Below, piece by piece: positions 1 through 12,900 of a stretch of 64,000 nt of DNA. Under the pieces are notes generated by a model. It had not been told where the DNA came from. It searched no databases and saw nothing but the letters and a program-made list of their open reading frames with translations. Source of the DNA: Macquaria australasica (lineage: Eukaryota > Chordata > Actinopteri > Centrarchiformes > Percichthyidae); contig SEMN01000018.1 in assembly GCA_005408345.1 (NCBI GenBank), positions 62,001 to 126,000 of the forward strand. The letters are read 5' to 3'. Within the stretch, counting starts at the first letter, position 1. Each line of letters begins with the position of its first letter. The position numbers were made by a program, and so were the translations under genes.

Positions 1-838
1 TGTTTCCTCATCTTTGTCCTTCAAGGAAAATTCACAGCATGAAAACAAAACGATACGGGGATTGTTTTAAGTTAGAAAAACAGATTTACACCTCAGTGAA
101 ATCTAAATATTTGAGAAAATGTTTCACTGGTTTTGACAGTGTTCGCGTTATTTTTGCTATACTATGCAGAGGAAAGAAACAGGAGAGATGCTGCAGAGGA
201 GAAGGGCTTCAGAGTGACATGTGCACAAAAAGCATGAGCCACATTCAGACTCACAACATTGTGATTACACATCCAGATCAGCCCACTGATCCACAAGGGC
301 GCTAGAAACTGAAAAGGAAACTGAAGAAACAGATACTCATGTAAAGCAAGCTGGGATGTGAATGTGGTGGAAAATCTGCCACCAAATATTGCAGTTATTA
401 GTTTCTGATCAATTCCAAACATTAGTGTGTCCCAAAAATACCTACACAAGTATTTAAAAGCCTCTGATCCTCTAACAGACATCTGTTTCCCCCCTGAGGT
501 GAATGGACCCTGAAATGGATCCTACTAAGCCAGAAAATGACTCACAGAGCAAAAGCAGGGAGCAAACAGTCCAAACCTCTGACTCACAGCCCCTTTATAA
601 CCCCTCTGTAACCTTTCATAGTCTAGAATGACCTTCTTATGACCCCTCGTGGTGCCTTAATAACCCCCATCCAGGCCCGAGTGAGCAGAGACAGAACTGA
701 TGGAAATTTGATATCTCATGCTCGGTTGCCCTGTAAATCACTCACACACATCATCTAGCTCTGACAACAATCCACATGCAAGTATAGTCTGCTTGCAAGC
801 ATGCAGACGCTTAACACAGACATATCATGTACGTATGA

Positions 839-862
839 ACACACACACACACACACACACAC
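839..862. repeat. CA microsatellite
   Basis: About 12 CA units in gene-free DNA left of ndc80. Confidence 0.9.
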
Positions 863-1350
863 AGAGAGCTAACTGTTGTAGGTTTGAAGGCTACTTTTTT
901 ACTGTGATCTAACACAAAGTGGAGAGAAGAAGGCGGATAACAACATGGCATGTTTGTTTGCCCTTTGATTCATTTAAGTTATGCCATATGGTGGAAAGTG
1001 CCCTACAACACTGTGAAGTGGACACATTTTTAACAGAGATTACCACAACAGGAAATAAAACACTGACCTCTGTAATGTTTCTGTCATGCTCTAACCTTTG
1101 AGGCACACAGAACAACAGAAACGGTCTAAGAAAACACAACTCCTCTCCACTCCTGGATGGAAAAACTAAATCCCTACCACAATCCCGTTGGGTACAGGCC
1201 AAACATAGAGCTAATAACTTTAATTCATACAGCCTTTTTTCATCCAATTTTCCTGCACTCTCCAAAAGACATTTAGCCAAATAGCACTAAAACAGCAGGT
1301 AAAAAAAAAGTGTCTCAAATCAGCAAACCAGAGAACCATAATTATAATAT

Positions 1351-1798
1351 ATTTTAAAGTAATAGTTTTACATTTTGGGAAATGTACTGCACAGATTGAT
1401 ACCACATTAATGCCTGTACGGTAAATATGAAGCTACAGCCAGCAGCTGGTTAGCTTAGCTTAGCACAAAGACTGGAAATAGGAGGAAACAGCTAGCCTTC
1501 CTCTGTCCAAAGGTAACAAAATCCACGAACCAGCTCCTCTAAAGCTCACTGATTAACACATATATCAATTGTTTAATGTACGATGTATCATGTCATCATG
1601 GAGAGTCTCATGAAAACATGTTACGGAGTTGCATTATGGGAAGTGTAGGATCCATTGTTTTTGGAGCTTGACACATACGAGGGACTTAAAGTCAGGGTAT
1701 TACAGCCTCAGCAGCTTTGATTTTGACTATTCTTTGTCTCTCACATTTTCACCAACTTCATATTAGTGTAATACTAAATCACTGGACTACCCCTTTAA
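1351..1798. repeat. Teleost interspersed repeat (MITE-like, near complete)
   Basis: The block contains the GGTTAGCTTAGCTTAGCACA and CTCTGTCCAAAGGTAACAAA words that I recall as recurring in perch-like fish genomes. Both ends start TTTAAAG when read inward (right end on the minus strand TTTAAAGGGGTAGTCCAGTG). Part of it (about 1628-1798) recurs inverted at 2763-2920, including the CATTATGGGAAGTGTAGGAT core. It has no coding capacity. Confidence 0.65.
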
Positions 1799-2762
1799 AA
1801 ATTCTTCCAAATGCCAGTTTTTGGTATAAGAAGAGCAGATAACGATGCAAAAGAAAAAAAACAAACATTTCCACTCTCCTTTGTTTAAGAGTTGCTACAT
1901 TAACAATGCATAGGATAGTCGAACGTTTTAGTGTGTGTTTTACATATATACCATATGTTTTATCATTTTATTATGTTTTATGTATCTTATGTTCAAGCCT
2001 GTGCGCATTCTGTATCATCTGGCCACAACATACATTTTCATTTGGGGACAATAAAGTTAAAGTTGAAGAAAAATGGACCTGCAGTAATTTGTCTTTATAT
2101 TAAAATGAGCTTTTGAGGTTGGGGAAAAACCACAAAATGTGCTCTGATCCCCAGAAAACCATCATGTCTAAAGTCCAAGTAGGTTTCCATCTGTTTTGTC
2201 GTCATTTCTTGTGGCGCTCTACGTGACTATGGCATCACTGTGGGACATGCTTTCTGTTGTTTTCTGGCTGTGGTGGATCTTCCATACTGTGGATTCTGTG
2301 GACAAATTGCCCTGACACAAAAGAAAAACATTTGAGAAACTGTTATGCTTCATGCCTTAGCTGAATTATGAGCGAGCTGAAATGGAAAAACCTGCTGTGT
2401 GTAAGCCGGTCACTCACTGAATCTATTATTCAACATAAGATACCCTGATTACAGCACTTCACACTGAGGCTGAACACACAGGAAACTGTCAACATGCGCT
2501 GAAGTCACACAGGAAGCTGCCATAATGTCAACACAGCACACTGTCATCAAAGGAACCATAACAAGAAGGAACCGCTGGCATCACACATGCATCAGGAGCA
2601 GTGGAAACAGCTGTTACACAGAGAAGTAGACACTTTACGCTGCCATTTAGACTTGAATGAAACTGCTCTGTCCAGCTTTATTCAGGAGCCCTTTTGCAAC
2701 TCAGACACTGTATTGTCAGTGTTGTTGTAGAGCAAGCTGAGGACGGTTTGAATCTTACATTT

Positions 2763-3206
2763 CTTTAGGGGTACTCCAGCGATTTAGTACTCCACTCCCA
2801 TAAAGTCTGAAAAAAAAGAACGATTAAAATCGAAGCAGCAGAGACTGAGATGTTTTGACTTTTTGTGGGTCAACCTCCAAAAACATTGGATCCTACACTT
2901 CCCATAATGTAACCCGATTGATCGATGTTTTTATTAGACCCTCCCTGCCTGGTAAGCACCCACATCTTTCAAACTCCACACCCCAGTTAGAAATTTAGGC
3001 TTTCTGTACTACATTTGTAGTCTCTAAAACCCAAGCCGAGATAACCGTGATGACATAGATATGACGTCATCAGGGTTATTTTCTCAGATTTGACAAAGAT
3101 CCTCCAGAGCAACACAGGACATGCAACTGTTTTCACGGGCTGAGTAATACTCCCCATGATGAGTAAACTGATCTTCATGTCTAGAATCATTGGAGTGCCC
3201 CTTTAA
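2763..3206. mobile_element. Non-autonomous DNA transposon with terminal inverted repeats
   Basis: About 444 bp bounded by inverted termini: left TTTAGGGGTACTCCAGCGAT and right, on the minus strand, TTAAAGGGGCACTCCAATGA. The interior first 150 bases are related, inverted, to the element at 1351-1798. No open frame of note. I could not find a convincing target-site duplication. Confidence 0.6.
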
Positions 3207-5695
3207 TGGATGAATGAGTAGTTGTTGTGACTGGAGGAGAGGCTCCACAGAGACTTTGTTGTATCACTACTTGAGGTCTGTTGGTGAGAAAGTCCAGAAC
3301 CCAGCTGTGGATGTGGGCAGACTGAGATCAGCTAGTTTTATAACTGGCTTAGTGGGCCTGATTGTGCATGCACATGGAAGTGAAAATGGGACGCAGTGAG
3401 TCTCATTCATGTTCCAAACTACATGTCCAGTCAATGCCAAAACAGTGTGCTAACCTTTCAAACTTTGTCTAGACTTTTTACTCAGCCCTTTATTTCCTGA
3501 GGAAGATGCAGAATCAACAGAAAACGTGCCACATGTAACATTCAAATGATTACTTTTACATGTATTGAGCATAAAAAGCATGTAAAACAAGCTGTGAAAA
3601 CCAAAGACAAATTATGTAATTGCCTAGACAAGAGTCGAGAAACTTCACGTGATGGAAAGGCAACACACCCGTCCATCCAGCAGCTCACTGCACAATACAA
3701 TCAGATGACTGGTATGAAAAAGAAAAATGTTGCCTTAGATGCAGACATTCTGCTGGAACAAGAGTTGAGCTGACATGATCTTGACAATGTAAAGTTGTAT
3801 ATCTGATGTAACTCGCATTACGTATCATTACATATTTTGCATACAAAGCTGTCTGATCTACAATATTTCTGTGTGTGAGTACTCATCTTTAATTCATTCC
3901 AAATCCGTGTAGACAAGCAGATGTTGCCCATTCTCCAGCACACAAAGAATAAACTAACCTTAACCAAGACCCTTTGTGGATCCTGCACAAAATTTTCTTC
4001 AACATTACACATCAGCTCAAAACAAGCAATTTGCAAAGAGCAAATGTTGCACATAGTAGACAGACAGCCACAAAGGATGCTTAATTACTTCTGTAATTGT
4101 GTTATTGTTATTAATGACTGTGCTGAAGTCGATATAACAATTGTCTCTTCTGTGCAACAAGGTAGACAGTAAGATTTTTCAAACCTGAATCTTATTACAA
4201 CTGTTGCGTCATTTCTGTGCGTGTTTGCACCACGGCTATAGCAGAAGTTGATTTGTCTTCTAAATGTGGAGACAATTAGTCGCTGGAACAGAAATCAAAA
4301 TGCCAGAGCTAGTCATAATGTAGGTCTAAGGAAGACAGATTTCAGCTACACAACAGTGTTTTGACAGGGAGCTGAGAGAAAGAAAATAGTAGAGAGCGTT
4401 GAATTATAAGACAGGGCTTGCTTTCTCCTTATCTTCCCCTTTCTCTCTCTGTCTGCCCCCATTTCCCACATCTGTAGAACAGATTATTCTAGTGGCGGAT
4501 GGGTGAGATTAACCCCTAATAAGACTCTGCATTAACACCTCACTGCTCTGCTGCATCTGCCTGTCTCTGGTATGACAAATTAGCTGCTGAAAGCCTTGTG
4601 GTACACGGTAAAGCAACAAAACACACTTTCCCCAGGTCACAGAGCAGGGGGAAGATAACCTTTGAATTTTAGCTCGGTTTTTACAACTTGGGTTTTTTCT
4701 TGGCACCGGAGTAGATTCTCATGTGCACGCCACACATCCACACCATCACGTACCCTCCTCCTTACATCTCCCTTCTATGTGAGGCCCTGTGAGAGTTACA
4801 CACACAATCCCTGGAAGAGATAGGCTTTTGCCCTCTGCCAGGTCACACTGACTTCCCCTGTGTGAGAGCAGGAACATATGTATTAAGAATTCATGGTGCA
4901 TGTCTTTGAATGCAATGATCCATGATAAAAACAGGTCCACACAGGCTGAGGACCACAGGCAACACAGGAGAACACACACACACACTTATGAAATAACCAC
5001 ATAACGTGTAAAGAAGAATGGAAACAGGCAAAAACACAAATACAAACACAGGTTTATGCAGAAATAAGCATGTAAATTCCTGCACGAGGAGTCACACACA
5101 TACACATTTAGGCCACCATGTACATGCCTCTGGGGGTACGATACACAATTCATGACATTCATTTTCTCACACATGCAAGGACACACACAGTCTGAAGTCT
5201 TGAAAAAATGGCTTTTATGGATGCCACCTGTCCATATGGGATCTGATAAACACACGAGGTCTGTCCTGTTTAGTTGAATTAAGTCTCTGTAGCTGTTAAC
5301 ATCATGGCCTTTCACCTTTCCTTTAACTTCCTGCACAGCCCCTCCTCTCCACCACCCCATCCAACACACACACAAGGGTTGCCTCTGCTAGTGGTGGAAG
5401 TTATCCATCACATTTTTCATTCCCTCTCTTCATGGAGCCCCTCACAATCACCTCATCTCTCCTCATCACATCTGCCAAAACATTTCTCTCACGCTTGCAG
5501 CTCTGACAGTTTTCAAACGTTGCCCTTGAAAAAACATCTTCCACTTTACTGTATTGACACGATGTGGAGTTTTAGGGTCGGGCCTTCGCCCCAAATGACA
5601 CAGCCTTGCTTGCAACGCTTTCTAACTGAAAATACTGCATTGGTAGAGTTCATAAGTCTATGATTGTTAGTCAAGTTATTCTGTGATTAAGTATT

Positions 5696-5975
5696 GCAGG
5701 ATTGCAACTAATGATTATTTTAATTATTGATTTATCTGCCGATTACTTTTTTGAATGATTATTTAGTCTATGAAATGTCAAAAAATAGTGGAAAAAGTGT
5801 CTCCGCACCCAAGGTAACATCTTCACGTCTTGTTTTGTCCGACCAACAGTTCAAACCCCAAAGATATTCAGTGTATGATAATATAAAAACAGAGAAAAGC
5901 AGCAAATTCTCACATCTGAAAGACTGGGATAAATGTAAGTTTGACATTTTTGCTTGAAAAATTACTCAAACATGT
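5696..5975 (+). repeat. Degenerate teleost interspersed repeat (AACTAATGATTATTTTAATT family)
   Basis: Starts GCAACTAATGATTATTTTAA and continues ATTTATCTGCCGATTACTTT and TCTATGAAATGTCAAAAAAT. This matches, from memory, a very common fish repeat that begins CTGCAACTAACGATTATTTT. The copy is diverged and its right end is unclear. Confidence 0.5.
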
Positions 5976-6252
5976 AAAGGGAGAAACAACACCTACTGGC
6001 TGCGAAAAACTAAAGCTGTTAAGTCACGAATCAAAGCAATTTAGTGAAAGTCTTAGATTTAGTCTTCTGACGCTTACTAAAGTCTGACTTTTAAATATTG
6101 CTGCAACAAAATTATCTCTCTAGGTTGATGCATCAAGTTATGTACTTTTATGTACAATCTTTCAATAGGAACTAGAAAAATACACAACCATAAAAATTAA
6201 ATAAATAATAGGTAGATTGTTGATCCAACAAGAGCAGCTGAACCAGAACATC

Positions 6253-6940
6253 TTTATTGGAAAAACATCCTTTGGTGAACCCCAAAGTTTCACAAAACAG
6301 TCTGACAAACACTGGATCAAGGATACAAAAAGATTTGAAGCCTCACAAAATATTTTTTGAAAACCTAAAGTGAACCAAAACTGTGGTTTTGAATTGTATA
6401 CAGATTGCCACATGATATCTGGATTGAATCTCTGGACTGGATATAGATGTAAAACAAAACAATACAAAAAAAACAAACAAAAAAACCAGGCCAAGCATGC
6501 AGAGTTCACTGGAAACAGGTACAATGAGTGATGTTGACCATGACATGGAGAAAGCATTGTGGAGAGAAATGCTCCACTTCCTGTTTGTGTCCTCACTGCC
6601 AACTTTGCCTCAGCCAAATGATTTGCAATAAATGCTCCTGCCAGAAGCGCAGAAAACTAACTAACTTAAATGCTCTAATGTGCACGGAGCAAAAATAGGA
6701 TAAATGAGACTGACACAAATGGAAACTATGCCTGCCATTTCTTTGTTAACCAGTGTTTGTGTGAACCAATATCTAACTGAAGTCAACTTATTAAATTCAC
6801 AACTTATTGGTTTTGTAGAATACAAATACTCCTAAATAAGAACAGTAAAGGAGTTTAGTAGAAAACAAATAAATACTCCTAAATAAGTAAGGTAAAGGAG
6901 TCTAAAACACATTTCTTCTCATATTGTCAAGACTGGATCA
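6253..6940 (-). other. ndc80: Probable ndc80 3' UTR with poly(A) signal
   Basis: The stretch follows the ndc80 stop codon on the minus strand. A canonical AATAAA (read as TTTATT on the plus strand, 6253-6258) is a plausible poly(A) signal about 690 bases after the stop. The segment also contains a tandem duplication at about 6824-6906. The reading frame across 6162-6617 has no family resemblance and is treated as chance. The transcript end is inferred. Confidence 0.45.
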
Positions 6941-9900
6941 TTAATGTGTTTCTGACATGAAGCTCTTCAAAGTTTCCTGCAGCTTCTGTACAGCAGCCTC
7001 ATCCTCTTCTACGGCCTTAGAGCAGACACGCTGCACTTTGCTGTGCAGATCATCCAGGCACTTCTGTTGTACAAGAACCACAGGGTTATATTACACATTA
7101 ATGTATTGCATATATTATAACATAATATAAATATAGGTACAGATACAACATGAATAATGCTGCTATCAGGCCAGGCATGCTTAGGGAATTGGCAAAAACA
7201 ATATTTTAATGTTTAGATTAAGATAGTTATTATAACCATAGTGAAATGAGATGTTCTTGTATCAGTCATGTGATCTATATCTACTTAATTTGATACATTG
7301 GTTTGTTTGCTTGCCAGAACTAATTTATACTTTATGTTTAGAGAAGTCAGTAGATGCCTACACCCTGTAAGTTTAAGTAAATGTTTTTCTTTCTTCTTTG
7401 AAGTATGCCTGAGATATAGATTTTTCTGTACAGTACAAGGGACAGATGAAGAATTGTAAGAAAGTTACCTCTGTAACTGACAAGTGGTTGGCAGCTGTGG
7501 TAAACACAGACGCAAGGTTGTTGGCTACTGTTCGCCTCTCCTCATTGGTCTCCTGCAGCACCAGGTGGTACCTGAAAAAGAGACGACCAAAGTGTTTTAT
7601 TCTAAAACAAACTAAAAAAAAAATCATCATTTAGACTGATTGAACAAGAGAGGATGTTAAAGCTCACACATCAAGCCTCATTTTATGTGAATAAATGAGG
7701 CAGAGCTATCAAGTTGAAACCGTATTTCCAGGGCTATTTGACATTTTGTAGTGGCCATAGGCTCCAGCAGGTTGAAGTAATCCGTGAGACATAAATCTTG
7801 CTGATAAATATATAATAATCACTCACTGCTGCTGCGCTGCCTTCAGTTGTTGCACAGCCTCGTCGTAACCATAATTAACCTTCTTCTCAAGAAGCTTTCG
7901 ATGGTTCTCCACTGACTCTATCTCTTGTGCCCACTCCTGTTCCTCTCGGGCCAGCTCCTACACAGACACAAACACAGGAAACTATTGTCAGTACATGTAT
8001 GACACAGTGCATTTTCTGTATGTCACAAACATGTTCAAATGTTAACGCATTCCTGTTTTTCAGCTTGAAAGACCAATAGTTCAGCGCTGAACTGACACCA
8101 AAACAAATGTCATCTTGTCTAACTTTGGTTAGGTCAGCTGCATGTGTGCCATTTGGTGGATGCCCACTGGTGCATGTAGTAACATGGCATTTCTACCAGC
8201 ATAAAGCAGACTGAACTATATGGACTGTACCTGCATGTCAGCATCCAATTGTTCATCCAGCTTGCGAATCTGCTCTCTCAGCTGCTTCAGGTCATTGGCC
8301 TTGTCCAAGATATTAGAATTCACCTTGAAGACACACAAACACATTATAAATGCCACACTACAACCACATATGGCTGTATATGCTGCCTTTCCCAATTTTT
8401 TAAAATTTCATTTAAAAATGACAAATGTGATTTAAAAAAGATACATTTTAGTAGTATTGGGTGTCAGTATGGGAAAAAGTTAATAGAGCAAAATAATAAT
8501 TGTGTTACCTGTTCACAAGACTCCTCCAGACTGAGTTTCATGTTGGCTAATCGACTGTTCTCCTCCTCCACATCACTGACCATCTTTCTCAGGAGCGTCT
8601 ACAACACACAGCATAGATCAGATCAATCATCACACACAATAAAATAATCTAATCTCCAACAGCCTACAATGTAGTAAACATTTAAACACAACATAAAAAG
8701 ATGTACGTCCAAAGCTACAAATATGTGAATAGAAATAACGTAAGCATTGGGATAGTAAGCTAGTCTTGTTTAAACTGAAATGAATTAATATCCATCAAAA
8801 TATGAAAGTCTCATCGCTCTCATACCGGCTCAAATGGTTGTGTGAACAGGATCATTAGCTGGAAGTACCTGTATCTGCGTCTTATTCTGAACCATGCTGC
8901 CGGGTCCAGATTCAAACTGCTTGATCTCAAAGTCGTGACCACAGGCGTTCTCTGCAGTAGATGGCATCAGCTTCAGTTTACGTGCCAGCTTGTGGTACTC
9001 TGCTAGCTTCAACTCCACCTGGGATTGAGGGAATTAACAGGACAGGACAGACACACAGCGGCAAGGAAACAAGTCAAATCACAAGGTCAAAATGTGTGCC
9101 ACGGAATGAAAACCATTATCAATCTATACTGACTACAACAGGGTAACACAAAAGACACAATATATCATAGTTTAATCCCAACTATTAAGAAGAAACTGAT
9201 ATCATGAATATTATACCAGAGTATCAAGTCATGATTCATGTCACATACACCATCATAACCAAATGGTACTATCCCTGCTCCTCTTTGCATACGTACTAGA
9301 TGGACATACAGTACCTTCTCTTTCACTTTGGCCAGAGCGATCTCTTCATTCCACTTCTGCTGTTCAGCGTCTTCAAGAAGCTTCTGGAGATTGGAGTTGG
9401 TCTGCTGAAGGTCCCTCTTCTCTCTATTGATCCTCTCTACATCGGCTGGAGTAAACTTCTGGTTCTGCAGGAGCCGCTGCAGTTCATCTCGCTCATGTTT
9501 TAGAGACTCCAGATGACTGACTGCAGAAGGACAGAGAGGAGAAAACATGATGTACATGAAATCTGATCCATTTCTAAATTCTGACTGGAAAGAGATGTTC
9601 AAAGCTATTGTAGACCCACACATGAGTTTATTTAAACACGTGTAACCATGTGCTAAATTTAACCTGAATACTGTTTAGTTACTACTAAAGAACTGTGTTG
9701 ATGAGTGAGCTTTTTTTTTGCACTGAATGATTACTGGTTGAGAGTAAAGAGACTGAATATTTGCACTGTTTGCAGTTTTAAAAACACTGTAAAGTAAGGT
9801 CTCTGGTGGCTTATTAAGTAAAAACAGGAATGTTAAATGTTTTTAAACAGGGACTCAAACTGAGGAAGGTCTGATCTCAGCCAAGACACGAGTCCAGTTA

Positions 9901-12900
9901 ACCCATAACTAGAATCCTTATTATTCGGTGCTGAGTGTGCACAGGCCCATGAAGAACTTGGACATTTGTAATTCCAGTTAGTTAGTGTATAGTAATTAGC
10001 ACAGCCGTCTACGTGGTGACTGAATATTCAGATACAGACATCCTGCAAAAGAATTGGCTGACATGGTTACATTGAACACTTTATTGCCCGTATTACTATT
10101 TACCACTGGTCTCCAGCTCATCATTCAGTTCTGAAGATTTCTTCTCCAGGTTGCCTTTAAAAGACTCCAGGCTACTTCGATAACTTTGGAGCTTTTTGAG
10201 GTCTGCCTGCAGCTTCACCTTTTCCATCTTCTTTGTCATTAGACGATCCTGTCCAGGAGAAGGAGACAGAAAATGATCTGTCTGATATATTGTTGCTCAC
10301 GCTAAAGATGTTTCATATTACTGATACAACTCAGCACAATCGAGTGCACAACCTATTACAGCCCAAAGGCTGAAAATATTTCAGCTACAGCATAAAAACC
10401 TTTGCACCTTCAATAGTCATAAAAATCTCCATTTCCTTTCCTTTTGTGCAGTTTTTTGTTTGACGATGCTCAGGTTGTCACCCTTTACACTTAAAATCAT
10501 AATCAAATCTTTACAAAAGGGGATGTGTCAAGATAAAAGTCTTCTGACCGTCTGGCTCTCCTTCTCTAGTCGTTCAACCTCATCAGTGAGTATTCTGTAC
10601 TTCTCCTCCATCGCGGCCAGCTGGGCTTCGTCAACGTTGTAAAGCTTCTCTGTGAAGACAAACACGCACACTTCTTGTTGATTTTTTCAATATCAGTGTT
10701 GACGAGACTCTAATTTTTCCTTAAAAATCTAATTATAAATTTAAACAACTGAATTAACATTATGCTTGAATATACAGACAAACCAATTCAATATTGAAAA
10801 ACAACTACTTTCATAGAGAGATGCTGTGCTTACTTAGTTTATTGAGGAATGTTTCATCCTCATCCTCAAATGTGTCTTCACCCTGCATGAACTTGGCATA
10901 TGTCTCAGCTGTATAGTCCAGGAAGAGCTGCACAGGAAAAAAATGTAAATAAAGATGAAAAAAACAAACAAACAAAACAAAAAAAACGTATAATGTTCAA
11001 TTCTGTTGAGGATGGTGAATGGCTTTGTAATATACTGCATCAGTAAGAAAACACAAACTGTAAACATGTAACAAGAAGCAACAGATGTACAAAACATCAT
11101 CTTGACATGTCTCTACACATGCTTTAGCAGTTGAGTGTTTATGCCTCACGATGCTGGTTAAAGAAGTCAGAGTACCTTGTTATACTCAGCCCCTTCCTCG
11201 ATATTGTTACTGTCTTCACAGAAGTCACTGATCAGCAGATCCTGCTTACTCAAACTCCAGCTGATCTGAAACACAGAATAAGCACAAACATTGGTTTTAA
11301 CCAATTTCATTAAACAAAAATGACATTTAGTTTTTTGTGATGTTTCTGTTGCATTCTATGGAAATAAACCTGATTTTAGATGATAACGTTTTACTGTAAT
11401 AGGAATTACAAAGTGTTGTTTGCTTCTCACCTTGACGTTATCAATTAGCCACATGAGAGCACCAAGGGCCTGAGGCCAGGTGTGGGGAGCTCCAACAGAA
11501 TACATTGAAGACTTGGAGAGAACAAATGGATACCTTAAACAAGAAACGGGGAGATAAATAAAAAAAAGACACAGTCAGAAATGTTTCTTAACTATAGAAG
11601 AGGGGCCAACATGAAGGCTCACAACAAATGGTAAGGTACTTAAATGTACAGACTTCTTGTACTATGATTCATATGCTGAGTTATATGCTGCAGACTTTTT
11701 AAGATATTCTCTCTGTTGTTCTTTGTATTTTCCTTTTTGTGAATGTTTCGTACATCTCTTAATCTAGCCCCATCCTTAAATTTCTGTGGTAGTAAACTGC
11801 CTTTTGAATACACACAGCTAGGCCACCAAGTGCTTTCTATGATCAAAATATGCACTTAAGAATGTATGGATATTAAATTAAACAAAGAAATACTAATATA
11901 TACAATACTTATTAATACTAAAACATAGCATTTTACCTCAGCGATTTTAGCATAGCTGGAATCTCTTCCTCAACTTTTGAATTTGGCATCTCAAAAGTTG
12001 GGTCCAGCAGGCGGTATATGAACTCAAAAATCTTCACAAAGTCCTTGGTAGAGGGAGACTGGAGGGTCTTGGCTGACAAAGTACCTGGGTAACCCTGCTC
12101 TGTCAAGAACTAGAAAGATATAAGAGAGAATATCAGGCTGGACCGAGCGACGGATCCCTACTCATACTGACAAACACCTATAATACTTTTTTGCTGGAAA
12201 TGCAGATATCAGCAGCAAGAAAATATTAGTACAAGTACAAAAAATAAATAAAATACAAACCTAATATCATGCTGATATAGCAATGAGGCTATCAAATTAG
12301 AACCAAAGGTGCTTAAGTTTTGTGACAAAGCACAACCAGGTAAAATTGGTAAAAACTGTAAGCCCATTATCAAACGTCCCAAGTGACCACTTGTGACCGG
12401 ATCTCACTTCACCGCTCTATGTACAAAGGAAATAAACAAGTATATTTCCGATTGCAAAGACCAAATGCTTTGTTGTTTTTGACCTGAATTTGATCAATTT
12501 ACCGTTTATCAGAGCACAAATGAGACAATAATAAGGTTGGAAAAACACTAGACACCACCAGAGTGGAGTGTTTCCGGGACCAGGCCTCACTGATTACTGT
12601 TGAGAAACACACCTTTATAACTTTATCCACAGATTTTGGTAAAACTGGTTCACATTTTAGGGAGAAAATATTTTCTGGTTTTCCCTCTGATGTCCTCTGG
12701 CTGCTCTCCCTCAACTCTTGGTAATTTACAGCGTTTCCTGATGGACAGATGGCTTTACTTGTTAAAGTAACTGCTAACTGTAGCTGCTGTTAACTAGTTC
12801 GCTCAGTTAGCCGTGCAGCTAGCAGTCCTATTAGCTTCAAAGCTTAAATAAACCTTTATTAAACCCCCTCTTCCTGGCGGTCCAAAGTTCCTGTGCTAGC

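Larger units (their letters stand above)
1..6250. other. Gene-free flank downstream of ndc80
   Basis: Apart from the CA tract, two related MITE-like elements and one degenerate repeat listed separately, I see no exon, RNA gene or conserved motif. The short open frames on both strands have no protein character. Confidence 0.5.

Noticed and set aside
6162..6617. 151-codon minus-strand frame with hydrophobic stretches
   Set aside because: It lies wholly downstream of the ndc80 stop in the presumed 3' UTR, has no family resemblance and overlaps the poly(A) signal.
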